Source: Halobellus sp. Atlit-31R (GTDB lineage Archaea > Halobacteriota > Halobacteria > Halobacteriales > Haloferacaceae). From it: 64,000 nt of DNA. How positions within the stretch are numbered: position 1 is the stretch's first letter; each line of letters opens with the position of its first letter. The DNA lies in contig QPLR01000005.1 of NCBI GenBank assembly GCA_003665935.1, positions 154,627-218,626 on the forward strand, written 5' to 3'. The notes under the pieces were generated by a model. That model saw nothing but the letters and a program-made list of their open reading frames with translations, made no database searches and was not told the DNA's origin. The translations under genes and the position numbers were made by a program. Positions 48,818-58,013 of the stretch are shown in pieces.

Positions 48818-50329
48818 ATGGATAGGCAGTCAAATCGAATATATGCTCAAGGAAGCCCACTCGAAGCGAATGGGGGAGACCCATACGTTACAGTCTCGAT
48901 CAATCGGCATATCATCAAGGATGTTGCTAGCACGTACGATCTTGATAGTGAGGAGCTGGCCCGATCGCTTCGAAGAGTAGGGAAGACGATCGACATCGGG
49001 ACCCTGTTTTCAGGCTTCGATCCCACTCCACTCGCAACTGATAACACTGGTCACCTATGTCTGTCAGCCGAGGCATCGAGGTTCTGGGATGCCATCGCGG
49101 AACACCACGGACTGACGTCGGTCGGACGTGACGCTATGATGTCGGCACACGATCAACAAACGGAGGAATACGTACCTGACGCACATAACAGCGGGGGCGT
49201 TGGAATCCTCGCTTCGTGCCCAGAGTTCCCAGGGTGTGTGATTCCTTACATCCACAGATTAACTGAGGAGACCCCTCTCACGTCCCGCCAAGCGACTATC
49301 TGGGCTCTTCGCCATCACTCCTTAACCACCGCTGCTATCGCCGATATCCTAGACATTTCGGCCCTGCTCGTAAAATCTGAGTTGGAGGGGGTCGATCGAG
49401 AAACACGCCGTGTGTCTGACGCCGCTCAGATCCTCGATTCGCCTGCCAGAGAGATCACCAGATTGGATCCCCAACCAGTATCTTCTGATTGGTTAGGGCT
49501 CCAATGGTCTCCGTGGTTCGATCTGAAAGCTCGAAAACAGCTACTCGATCGGCTTCCACAGGAGTCAGGTGTATACCGTGTCCGACACACGGGTTGGCCG
49601 GGACTACTCTATATCGGTGAGTCTGGCTCAACAGGGGGGCTCCGAGATCGTGTCGGACACGGTCTGGCAGTAGGGCTCACCCAGGACGAGCCACCACAGG
49701 AGGGAAACCACAACGCAACCGAATCATTGTGGCAAGTATGTAATATGTGCCGTGGGCAACTCGAGGTCTCGATAGCCACTCCACCTTCGGCAGCAAACAC
49801 ACGATACCGTCGTGCACTCGAAGCGACGCTCGTCGCCGTAGCCCGACGTGAGATGGGTCGAACTCCCGACGTGATGTTGAACCGCAACCCAATAGCCCAC
49901 GGGAAAGAGATAGTCGACGAGAGAGAACCCCCTCTGAACGATACATCCCTCACGGTTCCCAGCTGGCGATCTTGGCGGATGGTCACGAGCACGGACTGGA
50001 TGGGGCACGAGTGGACTGAACCACGCCCGCTGAGTGATCGGGGGGAGATAACCGACGTGGGAACGTGCGTCGTGCGTGTGTGGAAGCCCACCGAAAATGA
50101 CGTTAGCCGTGAGCAGTTGCTTACTCTGATCGGGACGTCTGAGACACCAATCAGCCGCCTATTCAGCATCCAGAAGAAGTACGAATCCGAGATGCTATTT
50201 TCGGTCGCGGAACCGGTGGGATTGAGCTCAGACGAGTTAGATAGATCTCGTGAGTTAGAGGAAGTACGGTACGATCTTATCGGAGCACATTACATAGCCA
50301 CAGGTCACCCACCGCGAGATCAGTACTAA
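48818..50329 (+). CDS. GIY-YIG restriction endonuclease
   Basis: 503 residues from the ATG at 48818 (a TTG lies just before). The GIY-YIG site is complete: GVY (251-253), YIG (265-267), Arg276, Glu335 in RALEATLV and Asn355 in MLNRN. About 240 residues precede it with helix-turn-helix-like parts (SLTTAAIADILDISALLVKS), probably target reading, and 140 follow. Size and position after two methyltransferase genes point to the restriction enzyme of the set. The end GAHYIATGHPPRDQY recurs in a relic at 56641. Confidence 0.85.
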   Translation: MDRQSNRIYAQGSPLEANGGDPYVTVSINRHIIKDVASTYDLDSEELARSLRRVGKTIDIGTLFSGFDPTPLATDNTGHLCLSAEASRFWDAIAEHHGLTSVGRDAMMSAHDQQTEEYVPDAHNSGGVGILASCPEFPGCVIPYIHRLTEETPLTSRQATIWALRHHSLTTAAIADILDISALLVKSELEGVDRETRRVSDAAQILDSPAREITRLDPQPVSSDWLGLQWSPWFDLKARKQLLDRLPQESGVYRVRHTGWPGLLYIGESGSTGGLRDRVGHGLAVGLTQDEPPQEGNHNATESLWQVCNMCRGQLEVSIATPPSAANTRYRRALEATLVAVARREMGRTPDVMLNRNPIAHGKEIVDEREPPLNDTSLTVPSWRSWRMVTSTDWMGHEWTEPRPLSDRGEITDVGTCVVRVWKPTENDVSREQLLTLIGTSETPISRLFSIQKKYESEMLFSVAEPVGLSSDELDRSRELEEVRYDLIGAHYIATGHPPRDQY

Positions 50330-50494
50330 GCAATAAACGGCGGGAGGGCAACTCGTCTGCGAGCGTTTTGACTACTCTGGGTCGCAGCTCGTCAAACAAA
50401 TTTTATGTTGTAGTAATGTAGAGTCGTCTGTCGTGAACTGTCTGAGATATACTAATATGTTGATGGACATCACTAACCTCGGAAAGGTCGACCA

Positions 50495-52390
50495 ATGACG
50501 GTTGGGTGGGGGTTCACTACATCTAGTCCTACTGAGGCTCGTTACGGTGACGATGTCGCGAAATACGCGATGTCGGACGGTGATCAGGGACTCAAAACGT
50601 TCGTGAGAGAGATCCTTCAAAACTCGAACGACGCCCAACTGGACAACGACGAGCCAGCACAAGTGACGTTCCGGATAGATAGCTTGGAAGGTAACGAGCT
50701 GGAAGAGTATCTCGACGCCCTCGACGCATCGACATGGTCAGAGCACGCCGAGCTTGCAGCGTCCACCGAGAGTGGAGGTCACATCGTCGACGCGATGTCG
50801 CGAATAGAGGAGGAAGAGAGCCTTCGGATACTCACCATCGAAGACGAGAATACCGAAGGGCTCCTCGGTGCGGAGACGGCTGACGAATCGAACTTCACCG
50901 CACTCGTTCGGGATGTTCTGTTCAGTAGTAAGTCAGGAGATACGGCAGGTGGAAGCTACGGACTCGGAAAAGCCGTGCTATGGCTTTTTTCAGGCCTGTC
51001 TATGGTTCTTTTCAATTCTACGTTGAGCGAACCGGACCCGAAGGACGACCCTCCTCGACTCGTCGGGCGTACGCGCCTGCCGACTCACAAGTCTACTGAT
51101 GGGAATACTGTCTATCAAGGCCACGGATGGTTCGGGGAGAAACAAGAAGGCAACGAGGACAGTGGAGATCGACCGGAGTCAGTGTGGGGTGGTGAAGCTG
51201 AAGAGTTGGCAGATTCGCTCCGGTTAGCCCGTCCAGAGCGGTCCGGAACCAGTATCCAAGTCGTCGACTTTAGGGTCCCAACAGCTGAAGAACGACTCGA
51301 CGACGAGGAACTCGCTAAGCGGATCACTGAGAATGCAGTCGAATGGTTTTGGCCGGCAATATACAGAGGAAACTTACAAGTCACAGTCGAGACAGCAGAC
51401 GAGACTCACGAAGCGGCTCTGGAGGAGAATCAGCAGTATGCACCGTTCGCATCTTGTCTTGACAGCCGTGAGCAGACAGACGACGAACTCGCTGAAGCAG
51501 GTGATGTCGTCGAAGCTGCTGTTGATCTCGATGTTCCCTCAAAAGCAGATGGAACGAGTGGAGTCGATGGGGAACTGTCGCTCCTCGTCAGGAGAGCGCA
51601 CAACGACGAACGACACAAGAGAAACTCCATCGCATTCGTTCGTGGAGCTGGAATGGTCGTCGAATACTACGATCGGGACAGGATCGTCGTCGGGAACGAA
51701 GACTTCCACGCAGTCTTGTTGGGTGGAAAAGCCCGGCCGTGGGGAACGGAGCAAGGTTCCTCAGACGACGATGCTATCGTCGAAGGGTTCCTCACGGCGG
51801 CAGAGCCTCCTCAGCACGACGAGTGGAAACGAACCGAGACACTTGCGAACACGTATTCGCAGGGTTTCCGAACAGCTGTCGAAGGCATCAAGTCCGACGT
51901 TACCGATCGCTTACGTACACTCGTAGCGCCGAACGTCGACCGCGGAACAGCTGGCCCAGAGAGACTTGGTAATCGGTTCCGGATTGGCAACAAATCCCGA
52001 GGAGGTGGCTCCACTCAGAAGTCTCCCTCAAGCCAGCGTGTTACTGGAGAGACGAGTATGTCCTTCGACAAGGAATTCGATCATTGGGCTTTCGAGGGAG
52101 AAGTAAAACCACTCGACGGAAAGAGCGAGATACGGAAAGTTACCGTATCTCTCGTTCGAATGGGCGAAGAGCGTGCGACCAACGATCGACTACCAGTCGA
52201 AGAAATCTCTGCAAAGACCCCCGAGGTGTCCGTATCGCTTGGTGAAAAAGGGGACGTCCAGGTGGGTCAGTTGATCCCGAATAGTCCGACAACGTCGGTC
52301 GCATTCGAGGGATTCTCCGACATCGACCCACGACAAGTGGAAACTCGACTGAAAGTGTCTGTCGACGTCGCTTCTGGGGGTGAAAGCTAA
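50495..52390 (+). CDS. Triad 2, gene A: GHKL (MutL/MORC-like) ATPase
   Basis: 631 residues, a diverged paralogue of the 43928 protein along its whole length. N box REILQNSNDAQLDN (Glu39, Asn43, Asp46), G1 TIEDENTEGL (Asp117, Gly122), G2 GGSYGLGK (152-159), plus shared later blocks: FWPAIYRGNLQVTVET and RGAGMVVEYYDRDR. ATP binding should be intact. It is transcribed away from the restriction core, opposite to triad 1. Its stop overlaps gene B by one base (TAATG). Confidence 0.85.
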   Translation: MTVGWGFTTSSPTEARYGDDVAKYAMSDGDQGLKTFVREILQNSNDAQLDNDEPAQVTFRIDSLEGNELEEYLDALDASTWSEHAELAASTESGGHIVDAMSRIEEEESLRILTIEDENTEGLLGAETADESNFTALVRDVLFSSKSGDTAGGSYGLGKAVLWLFSGLSMVLFNSTLSEPDPKDDPPRLVGRTRLPTHKSTDGNTVYQGHGWFGEKQEGNEDSGDRPESVWGGEAEELADSLRLARPERSGTSIQVVDFRVPTAEERLDDEELAKRITENAVEWFWPAIYRGNLQVTVETADETHEAALEENQQYAPFASCLDSREQTDDELAEAGDVVEAAVDLDVPSKADGTSGVDGELSLLVRRAHNDERHKRNSIAFVRGAGMVVEYYDRDRIVVGNEDFHAVLLGGKARPWGTEQGSSDDDAIVEGFLTAAEPPQHDEWKRTETLANTYSQGFRTAVEGIKSDVTDRLRTLVAPNVDRGTAGPERLGNRFRIGNKSRGGGSTQKSPSSQRVTGETSMSFDKEFDHWAFEGEVKPLDGKSEIRKVTVSLVRMGEERATNDRLPVEEISAKTPEVSVSLGEKGDVQVGQLIPNSPTTSVAFEGFSDIDPRQVETRLKVSVDVASGGES

Positions 52391-53448
52391 TGTCAATGCA
52401 AGACGCGGAACCAGAACCTCAGGACGAGGAGCCCGAAATCCAAACAGGGAGCCTCATCACACAGTCACTACCGCATAGATATCAACAGGAAGGTCTCACA
52501 TTCGAAGTCGAGAAATTCCAGTTGGATGGAACATCACTCGATGACCGTGGCGAACTCAACGAAGACGATCGCTATCTGTCGGTCGTAGATGAGTCCGGCT
52601 GGGAGTCGCTGACGATCGAAGGAAGTGTCGAGTTACATTCTGAAACTGTCCAGGACGTGTTCCCTCCAGACGAGTGGAAAGAGCCGCCAGGGCGTCTCAC
52701 ACTGGTGAAAACGAATCCACTTGCGATCAGTAGATCTCGGAAAGTTCTTTCTGAACCACCTGTCGAACCTACAGAGGAAGACTTCGAGATCACTATCAAT
52801 CGAACCGAATACAGAGGGACTTTCACGATCGAACCGTTTCTGACGCGTGCCGAACCTGGTGAGTCTGGTGCAACAGATCGCGCCACGAAGGTTGGTGCTC
52901 GCTTAGCGAGTGGAGATGCGTGGACTGTACAGTTGGACGATCCGACCGACGAAGGTGGTCTTCTAATGCCGCGGATAGAAGACTTCGGAGAGAGCGATCT
53001 GCTTCCAGATGACCAGCACATCCACTACCTGAGTCTTGAAGAGCCACGAAATCCGCAGCTGTACCTCAACAGTCAACACCAGCGTGTAGTCAACATCCTA
53101 AACAAAGAGGGATCAGTTGGAGGGCCTTCACGACTTCGTGATATCCTCTATGGCTACATCGAACACTCGGTGTGGACACAATTACTCGTACGGACGGCGA
53201 GAGACACCGATACAGACACGGGCGAGACGGAATACGACTGGGAAGAGGACGTGTTGGACATCTTTTTGGACGACCTCTACCCCGATCTCGAAGACGAGCA
53301 GGCAGCGACTCAGTTGGCCACAGACATCCGAAGTGTAGAGGATCTACCTGGACTGATGCAAAAGATAGAGGCAGCCGTTCACCAGCGCTACGATCTACCT
53401 AGTGACACGACGAAGCTCGTAGAGGAGGCTATTCAGGATGGCAACTGA
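52390..53448 (+). CDS. Triad 2, gene B: partner of the GHKL ATPase
   Basis: 352 residues, paralogue of the 42900 protein: LPHRYQQEGLTFEVEKFQLD, VFPPDEWKEPPGRL, LRDILYGYIEHSVWTQLLVR, and the final IEAAVHQRYDLPSDTTKLVE. Same two-part build, beta-rich then helical. No catalytic residues evident. Overlaps both neighbours (1 and 11 bases), so the three proteins are probably made in fixed ratio. Confidence 0.65.
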   Translation: MSMQDAEPEPQDEEPEIQTGSLITQSLPHRYQQEGLTFEVEKFQLDGTSLDDRGELNEDDRYLSVVDESGWESLTIEGSVELHSETVQDVFPPDEWKEPPGRLTLVKTNPLAISRSRKVLSEPPVEPTEEDFEITINRTEYRGTFTIEPFLTRAEPGESGATDRATKVGARLASGDAWTVQLDDPTDEGGLLMPRIEDFGESDLLPDDQHIHYLSLEEPRNPQLYLNSQHQRVVNILNKEGSVGGPSRLRDILYGYIEHSVWTQLLVRTARDTDTDTGETEYDWEEDVLDIFLDDLYPDLEDEQAATQLATDIRSVEDLPGLMQKIEAAVHQRYDLPSDTTKLVEEAIQDGN

Positions 53449-54223
53449 TCTGTACCGCCTCCAAATCGCCGGCCGGCCGATGGTCGACGAATCGTTCCTC
53501 GCAGGGGAGCGGGAACTCACGTACGACGACTTGAGCCCGTATCTGACCCCCCTCGGAATGTCGATGGACCTCAGCCCCATCGACGAACGTATCGAGGAGA
53601 TCAAGTCCGACGACGACATCGACCCACAGAGCAGTAACATCGACGCAGAACTCGCTCCGACGTTACATCGGGCCCTCTCACTAACACGGAACCAGGCGGC
53701 TGATGCAGGCTTGTGGCACTATCTCTGTGTCGTACGTTTCTCTGACTTCGTCCACTATCGCTGGGACCACGTCTACAACCCCGAGAAGCCGGGCAATATG
53801 GAGGAGAAGTTCCTCAAAGCGGGTGCAGACATCTACTCTAACGCTCTTCACCGTCTCTGGTGGGCCGCCGAACTGACCTACGAGCCGTCCGACACGGGGG
53901 AGCCAGAAGACCGTGACTACGAGCGCACGAAACGTGCCCTTGAGTTTCAGGAGCTCGCAAACGACGTGTTCGACCGTTGGTTCGCTCGATATCAGCCGGT
54001 CGCCATCGCGTGTGTCGACCTGTTGAACCACGAGGCTCTCGACGAACTCAAAGAGGAGGGAGACTATGCCAATCCACCCTCGAACAGCGACATCGTCAGT
54101 GACACCACCACGCGGCTGAGAGAAGAGCTGACTGTACGGCGGGTAGAGGCGATGGAAACCGATCAGATCACTCAAACGATCGAGTCGTTACGAGATGACG
54201 TGATGCGCGGCGAGGAGAAGTAG
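53438..54223 (+). CDS. Triad 2, gene C: DUF6339-like protein
   Basis: 261 residues, paralogue of the 42188 protein. DESFLAGERELTYDDLSPYL matches KEFLAGEAEIERDAIVEYVE there; the LWHYLCVVRFSDFVHYRWDH and DIYSNALHRLWWAAELTYEP core is kept. It starts 11 bases inside gene B. It ends the plus-strand run that began with the methyltransferase. Confidence 0.65.
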   Translation: MATDLYRLQIAGRPMVDESFLAGERELTYDDLSPYLTPLGMSMDLSPIDERIEEIKSDDDIDPQSSNIDAELAPTLHRALSLTRNQAADAGLWHYLCVVRFSDFVHYRWDHVYNPEKPGNMEEKFLKAGADIYSNALHRLWWAAELTYEPSDTGEPEDRDYERTKRALEFQELANDVFDRWFARYQPVAIACVDLLNHEALDELKEEGDYANPPSNSDIVSDTTTRLREELTVRRVEAMETDQITQTIESLRDDVMRGEEK

Positions 54224-54407
54224 TGGGTAAATCTGCCGAAGGTATCCTGACTCCACAATATTTGACTAATACCTCCGCATAGTGGGGGCTGCAGACCCCC
54301 GACCTATTCTCATTCTATGACAAGTGATCAATCCTGCAGAGTATTCAACGACAAAGAAATAGCGGTCGTCGTGTTGGCTGTTGGAGAGTGGCGGCACCGA
54401 GCCAACG

Positions 54408-54595
54408 ACCTATCCTGACGAGCGTGAACCCGTGCAGGCAGGATTAGTCGCGGCCGCGTTCAACGCACGGCCTGGAGCGTGAGCAAACGAAGTTCGTTCT
54501 CAACGACTTCCACCAAATTTGGAATCTGCAGCGGGTGGCAGACAGGCACTTCAAGCCGGTAGTGGAAGCACGACAAACTACAAGGAGCAGCCTAA
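54408..54595 (+). pseudogene. Decayed tail of a large restriction/BREX-type gene, copy 1
   Basis: TYPDEREPVQAGLVAAAFNA in one frame, then after a one-base shift HGLEREQTKFVLNDFHQIWN and LQRVADRHFKPVVEARQTT. A related decayed stretch is at 56489. The pattern recalls the C-terminal end of large haloarchaeal adenine methyltransferases (PglX-like), but this is from memory of style and not certain. The rest of 54224-54407 shows nothing. Confidence 0.45.
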
Positions 54596-54598
54596 CGC

Positions 54599-55585
54599 CT
54601 ACACCCACTCCAGGGCGGCGTTGTGCTGCGTGATATAGTCGGGATCGACGCTCCCGTCGACGCGAGGCACACGCTCGCCGGCTCGATCGAGAATCGTTCG
54701 CTGAAGATGCGCACTCTCGGTCTCGAATTCGGGGTTCACGAGTAAGCGGTAGTCCTGATCGATGGTGAACAGCCCGCGGTCGAAAGCCGCGTGGTGCGTC
54801 TTACTCAGCGGGAGGACGTTTTCTAGATCCGCGCGGTGGTTCGGATAGTCGCTCCACGGGAGGACGTGCGCCACGTCGATCAGGCCGGGATGGTCAACGC
54901 CGGAGATCGGACACGTTCGGTCGTACTGCGAGAGCACGGTCGCGCGAAACTCCGGGTCGACGACGCGAGCGGAGGTGGTGGTCTGGTACGTCGCGGCGGT
55001 CATCTCGTCGTCGTGGATCTGCGGCGTCCAGTCCGAATCGGCCCAGTCCTCGACCGCGTCCTCGACGAACGTCCGGCCCTCGTCGGTCAGCACGTATGCA
55101 CCGTTGCGCTTCTCGATCAGCCCCATACTCTGGAGCCAGTTCACGCGCTGGCGGGCCATATCGGTCTGCTCGGGGCTCCAGCCCAGTTCGGGATGCGTCT
55201 GTAACTGCTGGTCGCTGATCTCGGCGAGCGTCATCGGACCCGCAGAGAGCGCATAGAGGAGGCTCCGAAGGCCGACGTTCCGGTCGCACATAATCCGGAG
55301 GAGCGTCGCGGTATCGCCCTGACGCGTGTACTCGTGGCCGGCGTCGCCGAGCTCCCAGTGGTCGGTGGCTCGGCGGAGGAAGCCGACCTGCTGGAGATAG
55401 CTGACGCGCCGCATAATCGAATCGTGGCTGGAGACGTTCGTGAACGCGCCGCGGTGCCAGCCGACGAGCTCGTCCGTTGTGGGGTGGTGGGCGTCGACGA
55501 ATTCGAGAATGGAGTCGAGCGTTTCGACGTAGCGCGTCCCGCCGCCGAACATCGGAACGATGCTCCGGAGTCGATCCGTTGGCAT
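54599..55585 (-). CDS. HNH endonuclease with winged-helix domains
   Basis: 328 residues. Two winged-helix-like parts (about 15-90 and 95-175; HDSIMRRVSYLQQVGFLRRA, RQRVNWLQSMGLIEKRNGAY) precede an HNH domain (about 225-275): TCPISGVDHPG, DVAHVLPWSDYPNHR, ENVLPLSKTHHAAFDRGLF. The first His, central Asn and final His are present. Typical of haloarchaeal restriction-like HNH enzymes that may cut modified or foreign DNA. Higher GC than its flanks; stands alone on the minus strand. Confidence 0.88.
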   Translation of the reverse strand: MPTDRLRSIVPMFGGGTRYVETLDSILEFVDAHHPTTDELVGWHRGAFTNVSSHDSIMRRVSYLQQVGFLRRATDHWELGDAGHEYTRQGDTATLLRIMCDRNVGLRSLLYALSAGPMTLAEISDQQLQTHPELGWSPEQTDMARQRVNWLQSMGLIEKRNGAYVLTDEGRTFVEDAVEDWADSDWTPQIHDDEMTAATYQTTTSARVVDPEFRATVLSQYDRTCPISGVDHPGLIDVAHVLPWSDYPNHRADLENVLPLSKTHHAAFDRGLFTIDQDYRLLVNPEFETESAHLQRTILDRAGERVPRVDGSVDPDYITQHNAALEWV

Positions 55586-55749
55586 ACGAAGTCCTGACAG
55601 CGGGGCTGTATGATTCTTACTCCGAGATAGAGCACGCTGATGACGGATTCAGTCAGCAACTATCGGATCGGTGGCGACCGGAGAGTGTAGTGCAACCACC
55701 GTCTGCCACCACAGAAGTAATACCGGGAACACACGAACCCCAAAAATGA

Positions 55750-56070
55750 ATGGTGGATTACCATTTCGACGACATAGTACAAAATTCGAGAGAGATCAAA
55801 ACGTTCGAAGAGGGTGTTCTTGTTGGCCGAGGCTGGCGCGCTATGTGTAAGACCTGTTCCACGGTCCACAAGACAGATGACTCGGAGTTCGATGTGCCGA
55901 TAACGACATTCGACAACGGAGAAAAGCACATTCCGATCGACGAGGAGGTCTTTCGATTCGTCGCGGAGATGCGTGCGTGGAATTGCTGTCACGAGGGAAT
56001 GGAGCCGTACGACGGGTTTCCAGAGACCCCCGATGCCCCTTACGGAATCGAATTGAGATGGTCACCATAG
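55750..56070 (+). CDS. Unknown protein with Cys pairs
   Basis: 106 residues. MCKTCSTVHKTDDSEFDVPI and MRAWNCCHEGMEPYDGF supply CxxC, CC and His, possibly a zinc site. Short upstream space (164 bases) to the divergent HNH gene. No family named. Confidence 0.5.
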   Translation: MVDYHFDDIVQNSREIKTFEEGVLVGRGWRAMCKTCSTVHKTDDSEFDVPITTFDNGEKHIPIDEEVFRFVAEMRAWNCCHEGMEPYDGFPETPDAPYGIELRWSP

Positions 56071-56176
56071 AGGAGACAGAACTCTTCTCAGAGCCGAGAG
56101 TGGGGATACCGATCACCTCGTCGACGGTTTGGGGCGCAATTTCGACACGAAATCAAGCGACGTCACGTCTCAGCTA

Positions 56177-56398
56177 TCAGCGTTTGTAGGCCAGCCAATA
56201 CGACACCGGGAGTGTGACGGTCAGGATCACGAGCGTCGAGACTACCTGAACGAAGACATCCGGCGGCGTCACTTGCGCGGCAACAGCGAACCCGAGCATC
56301 ACCAGAGCAGACTCGTATCGCACGAACTGCGAGCGGTTTGACCGACTCACGGCTGCGATCTTGCTCCGTTGAGGATAGTGTTGTCGATGATTCGCCAT
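56177..56398 (-). CDS. Small membrane protein, two helices
   Basis: 73 residues from the ATG at 56398. A basic start (ANHRQHYPQRSKIAAVSRSN), then helices YESALVMLGFAVAAQVTPP (about 27-45) and FVQVVSTLVILTVTLPVSYW (about 49-68). No family. Confidence 0.5.
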   Translation of the reverse strand: MANHRQHYPQRSKIAAVSRSNRSQFVRYESALVMLGFAVAAQVTPPDVFVQVVSTLVILTVTLPVSYWLAYKR

Positions 56399-56488
56399 CT
56401 CGCAGCTTGTGTGGCTCGATGACGTCGGCGACGGGCTGGAGTTGTTTGTTGAGAGCGCATCGATAGATTGGACGCGAACGCGTCTCAC

Positions 56489-56600
56489 GCGTACGGACTG
56501 AGGAACAAGCAGACGAGGTCCGTGCTTGAGGACTTCTGCTAAATGTACAATTCGCGGCGGGTGATCGACGAGTATTTTCTTCTGGTGCCTGAGACATCTG
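56489..56600 (+). pseudogene. Decayed tail of a large restriction/BREX-type gene, copy 2
   Basis: AYGLRNKQTRSVLEDFC, stop, MYNSRRVIDEYFLLVPETSD: parallels HGLEREQTKFVLNDFHQIWN and LQRVADRHF in copy 1 at 54408 at matching spacing. Dead by a stop codon and short length. Confidence 0.45.
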
Positions 56601-56640
56601 ATAAATACTTCTTACAATACAAGGATACCAGAATTTTCGG

Positions 56641-56715
56641 CTGAGCCAGATCGAGTCAGAGTTTTTGGGAGCTCACTGTCTCGCCTGTGGGCAGTCGCCG
56701 CGAGATCAGTATTAG
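56641..56715 (+). pseudogene. Relic of a second GIY-YIG nuclease tail
   Basis: LSQIESEFLGAHCLACGQSP then RDQY and a stop. The intact nuclease at 48818 ends LEEVRYDLIGAHYIATGHPP RDQY. The DNA also matches around the stop (cgcgagatcagta). Only about 24 codons survive. Confidence 0.65.
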
Positions 56716-56896
56716 CAAATTCGCAGGCTCAGGGTGAGGGTGTTAGAACAACTGTTGAACGTGTTTTTTGTCTCGCTGAAGCCCACAGTAAATATAAAAC
56801 AACGAATAGATACTACCAGAATCAGCCCAAACGCGGCTACGAGCTTTTTATTGGCCCCGACCGTTGCAGGCAAAAACAGTGCAGTCCGTAGGCAGT
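56716..56896. other. Intergenic stretch, no gene supported
   Basis: AT-rich with broken frames; a run such as aacgtgttttttgtctcgct gives no coding signal. Probably more decayed defence-gene DNA. Confidence 0.35.
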
Positions 56897-57223
56897 TTAG
56901 CTCGGTTGCTCAGCACACTCTAAGAGAGTGGCAAGAAACGAGACCCCCGAAGTCGGACTGACTGTCTGGGCCTGTGAGTCGACAGTGACCACGTCACTTG
57001 CCTCCAGTTTGGGGAGATGCTGGTGCTCAAGCATCAGCGCCACCTCACGGACGTGCTCGTCGTCGACATAATCCACAGCGACATCGGCTTCACGGGCTGC
57101 AACGGTAGTTGCTAGCTCCGACTGTTTCTGAGTACCACCTACGTCGTCAAGACAGCGAATGACCACCCGTCGACGTTCGTTAGCGAGCAACTCGAATGAT
57201 CGTTCCACTGGCAGTTCACACAC
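56897..57223 (-). CDS. DUF7344-type winged-helix protein
   Basis: 108 residues from a GTG at 57223. VERSFELLANERRRVVIRCL, SELATTVAAREADVAVDYVD, REVALMLEHQHLPKLEASDV is the haloarchaeal small winged-helix family with this spacing. Likely a transcription regulator. Single gene. Confidence 0.75.
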   Translation of the reverse strand: MCELPVERSFELLANERRRVVIRCLDDVGGTQKQSELATTVAAREADVAVDYVDDEHVREVALMLEHQHLPKLEASDVVTVDSQAQTVSPTSGVSFLATLLECAEQPS

Positions 57224-57374
57224 AGTTGCTAAAATCAGGAATACCTACAAAATTATTGGGTTATACCAGGCACTATTCGAATATATCTACGCCCGCACTA
57301 GTCGATTGCAATTTTACGCAATCGCTTAGGTCGACGCACAGGGCAACATATGCACCTTCTCTGCTGCGCCGTCG

Positions 57375-58013
57375 CTAGTGGCAGTAGAGCTCACCAGTGA
57401 GTGTCAGAGACACGTATTTGACTTTGCCGTGTCGCTCGGTTGTAACGAGACCCCCTGAAGCGAGTGCCTGAAGATGTCGGGTGACAGTACTTTTTGAATG
57501 CTCGCTCGCTGCAGTAAGATCTGGCAGCGTCGTTTCGCCGTCTGCGTCGGAGACCAGTTGAAGTGTCGGCTGAGCAGCCGCTGGGACAGTTACAAGGAGT
57601 GACGGAAGTGCGAGCTCGCGGACGGAACCGTCGATGTCGCTGTACTGGAACGCCGCTGTAATCTCATCAGTGACGGTCGTTGCGGCGATCGCGAAGGGAA
57701 GGAAAACATCACGAGCGCCGCCGCCGAAATTCACGAGGAGATCGCCGCGGGCAGCAGCAAAGACATCCAAGCAGGCGCGGATCGCAGCCCGAAGGTCAGT
57801 GAATGGAATTGGCTGAACAGTGACTGACACGGTTGGTTCAATCTGTTCAAGCATATTCTGGACATCTCGGACTGCTCGATCTGCGCGTGTATCATCGGAT
57901 TCGTCCTTTGGCCGAAGGACTACGATCGTATCGTCGGGCTCGACGCCATAGCGAAGGAGCGGCCGGGTCACACGGGTGCTATCGTATCCAAGCGGGGACA
58001 CATAGGTGCGCAT
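57375..58013 (-). CDS. csa3: Csa3-like CARF-HTH regulator 1
   Basis: 212 residues from the ATG at 58013. An N-terminal Rossmann-like CARF domain (about 1-130): YVSPLGYDSTRVTRPLLRYG, LLVNFGGGARDVFLPFAIAA, followed by a winged helix (DLTAASEHSKSTVTRHLQAL, GLVTTERHGKVKYVSLTLTG). CARF domains sense cyclic oligoadenylates or other ligands; Csa3 proteins regulate cas genes and repeats. It lies upstream of a type I-D cas operon, on the other strand. AT the 5' side an element B structure separates it from regulator 2. Confidence 0.8.
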   Translation of the reverse strand: MRTYVSPLGYDSTRVTRPLLRYGVEPDDTIVVLRPKDESDDTRADRAVRDVQNMLEQIEPTVSVTVQPIPFTDLRAAIRACLDVFAAARGDLLVNFGGGARDVFLPFAIAATTVTDEITAAFQYSDIDGSVRELALPSLLVTVPAAAQPTLQLVSDADGETTLPDLTAASEHSKSTVTRHLQALASGGLVTTERHGKVKYVSLTLTGELYCH

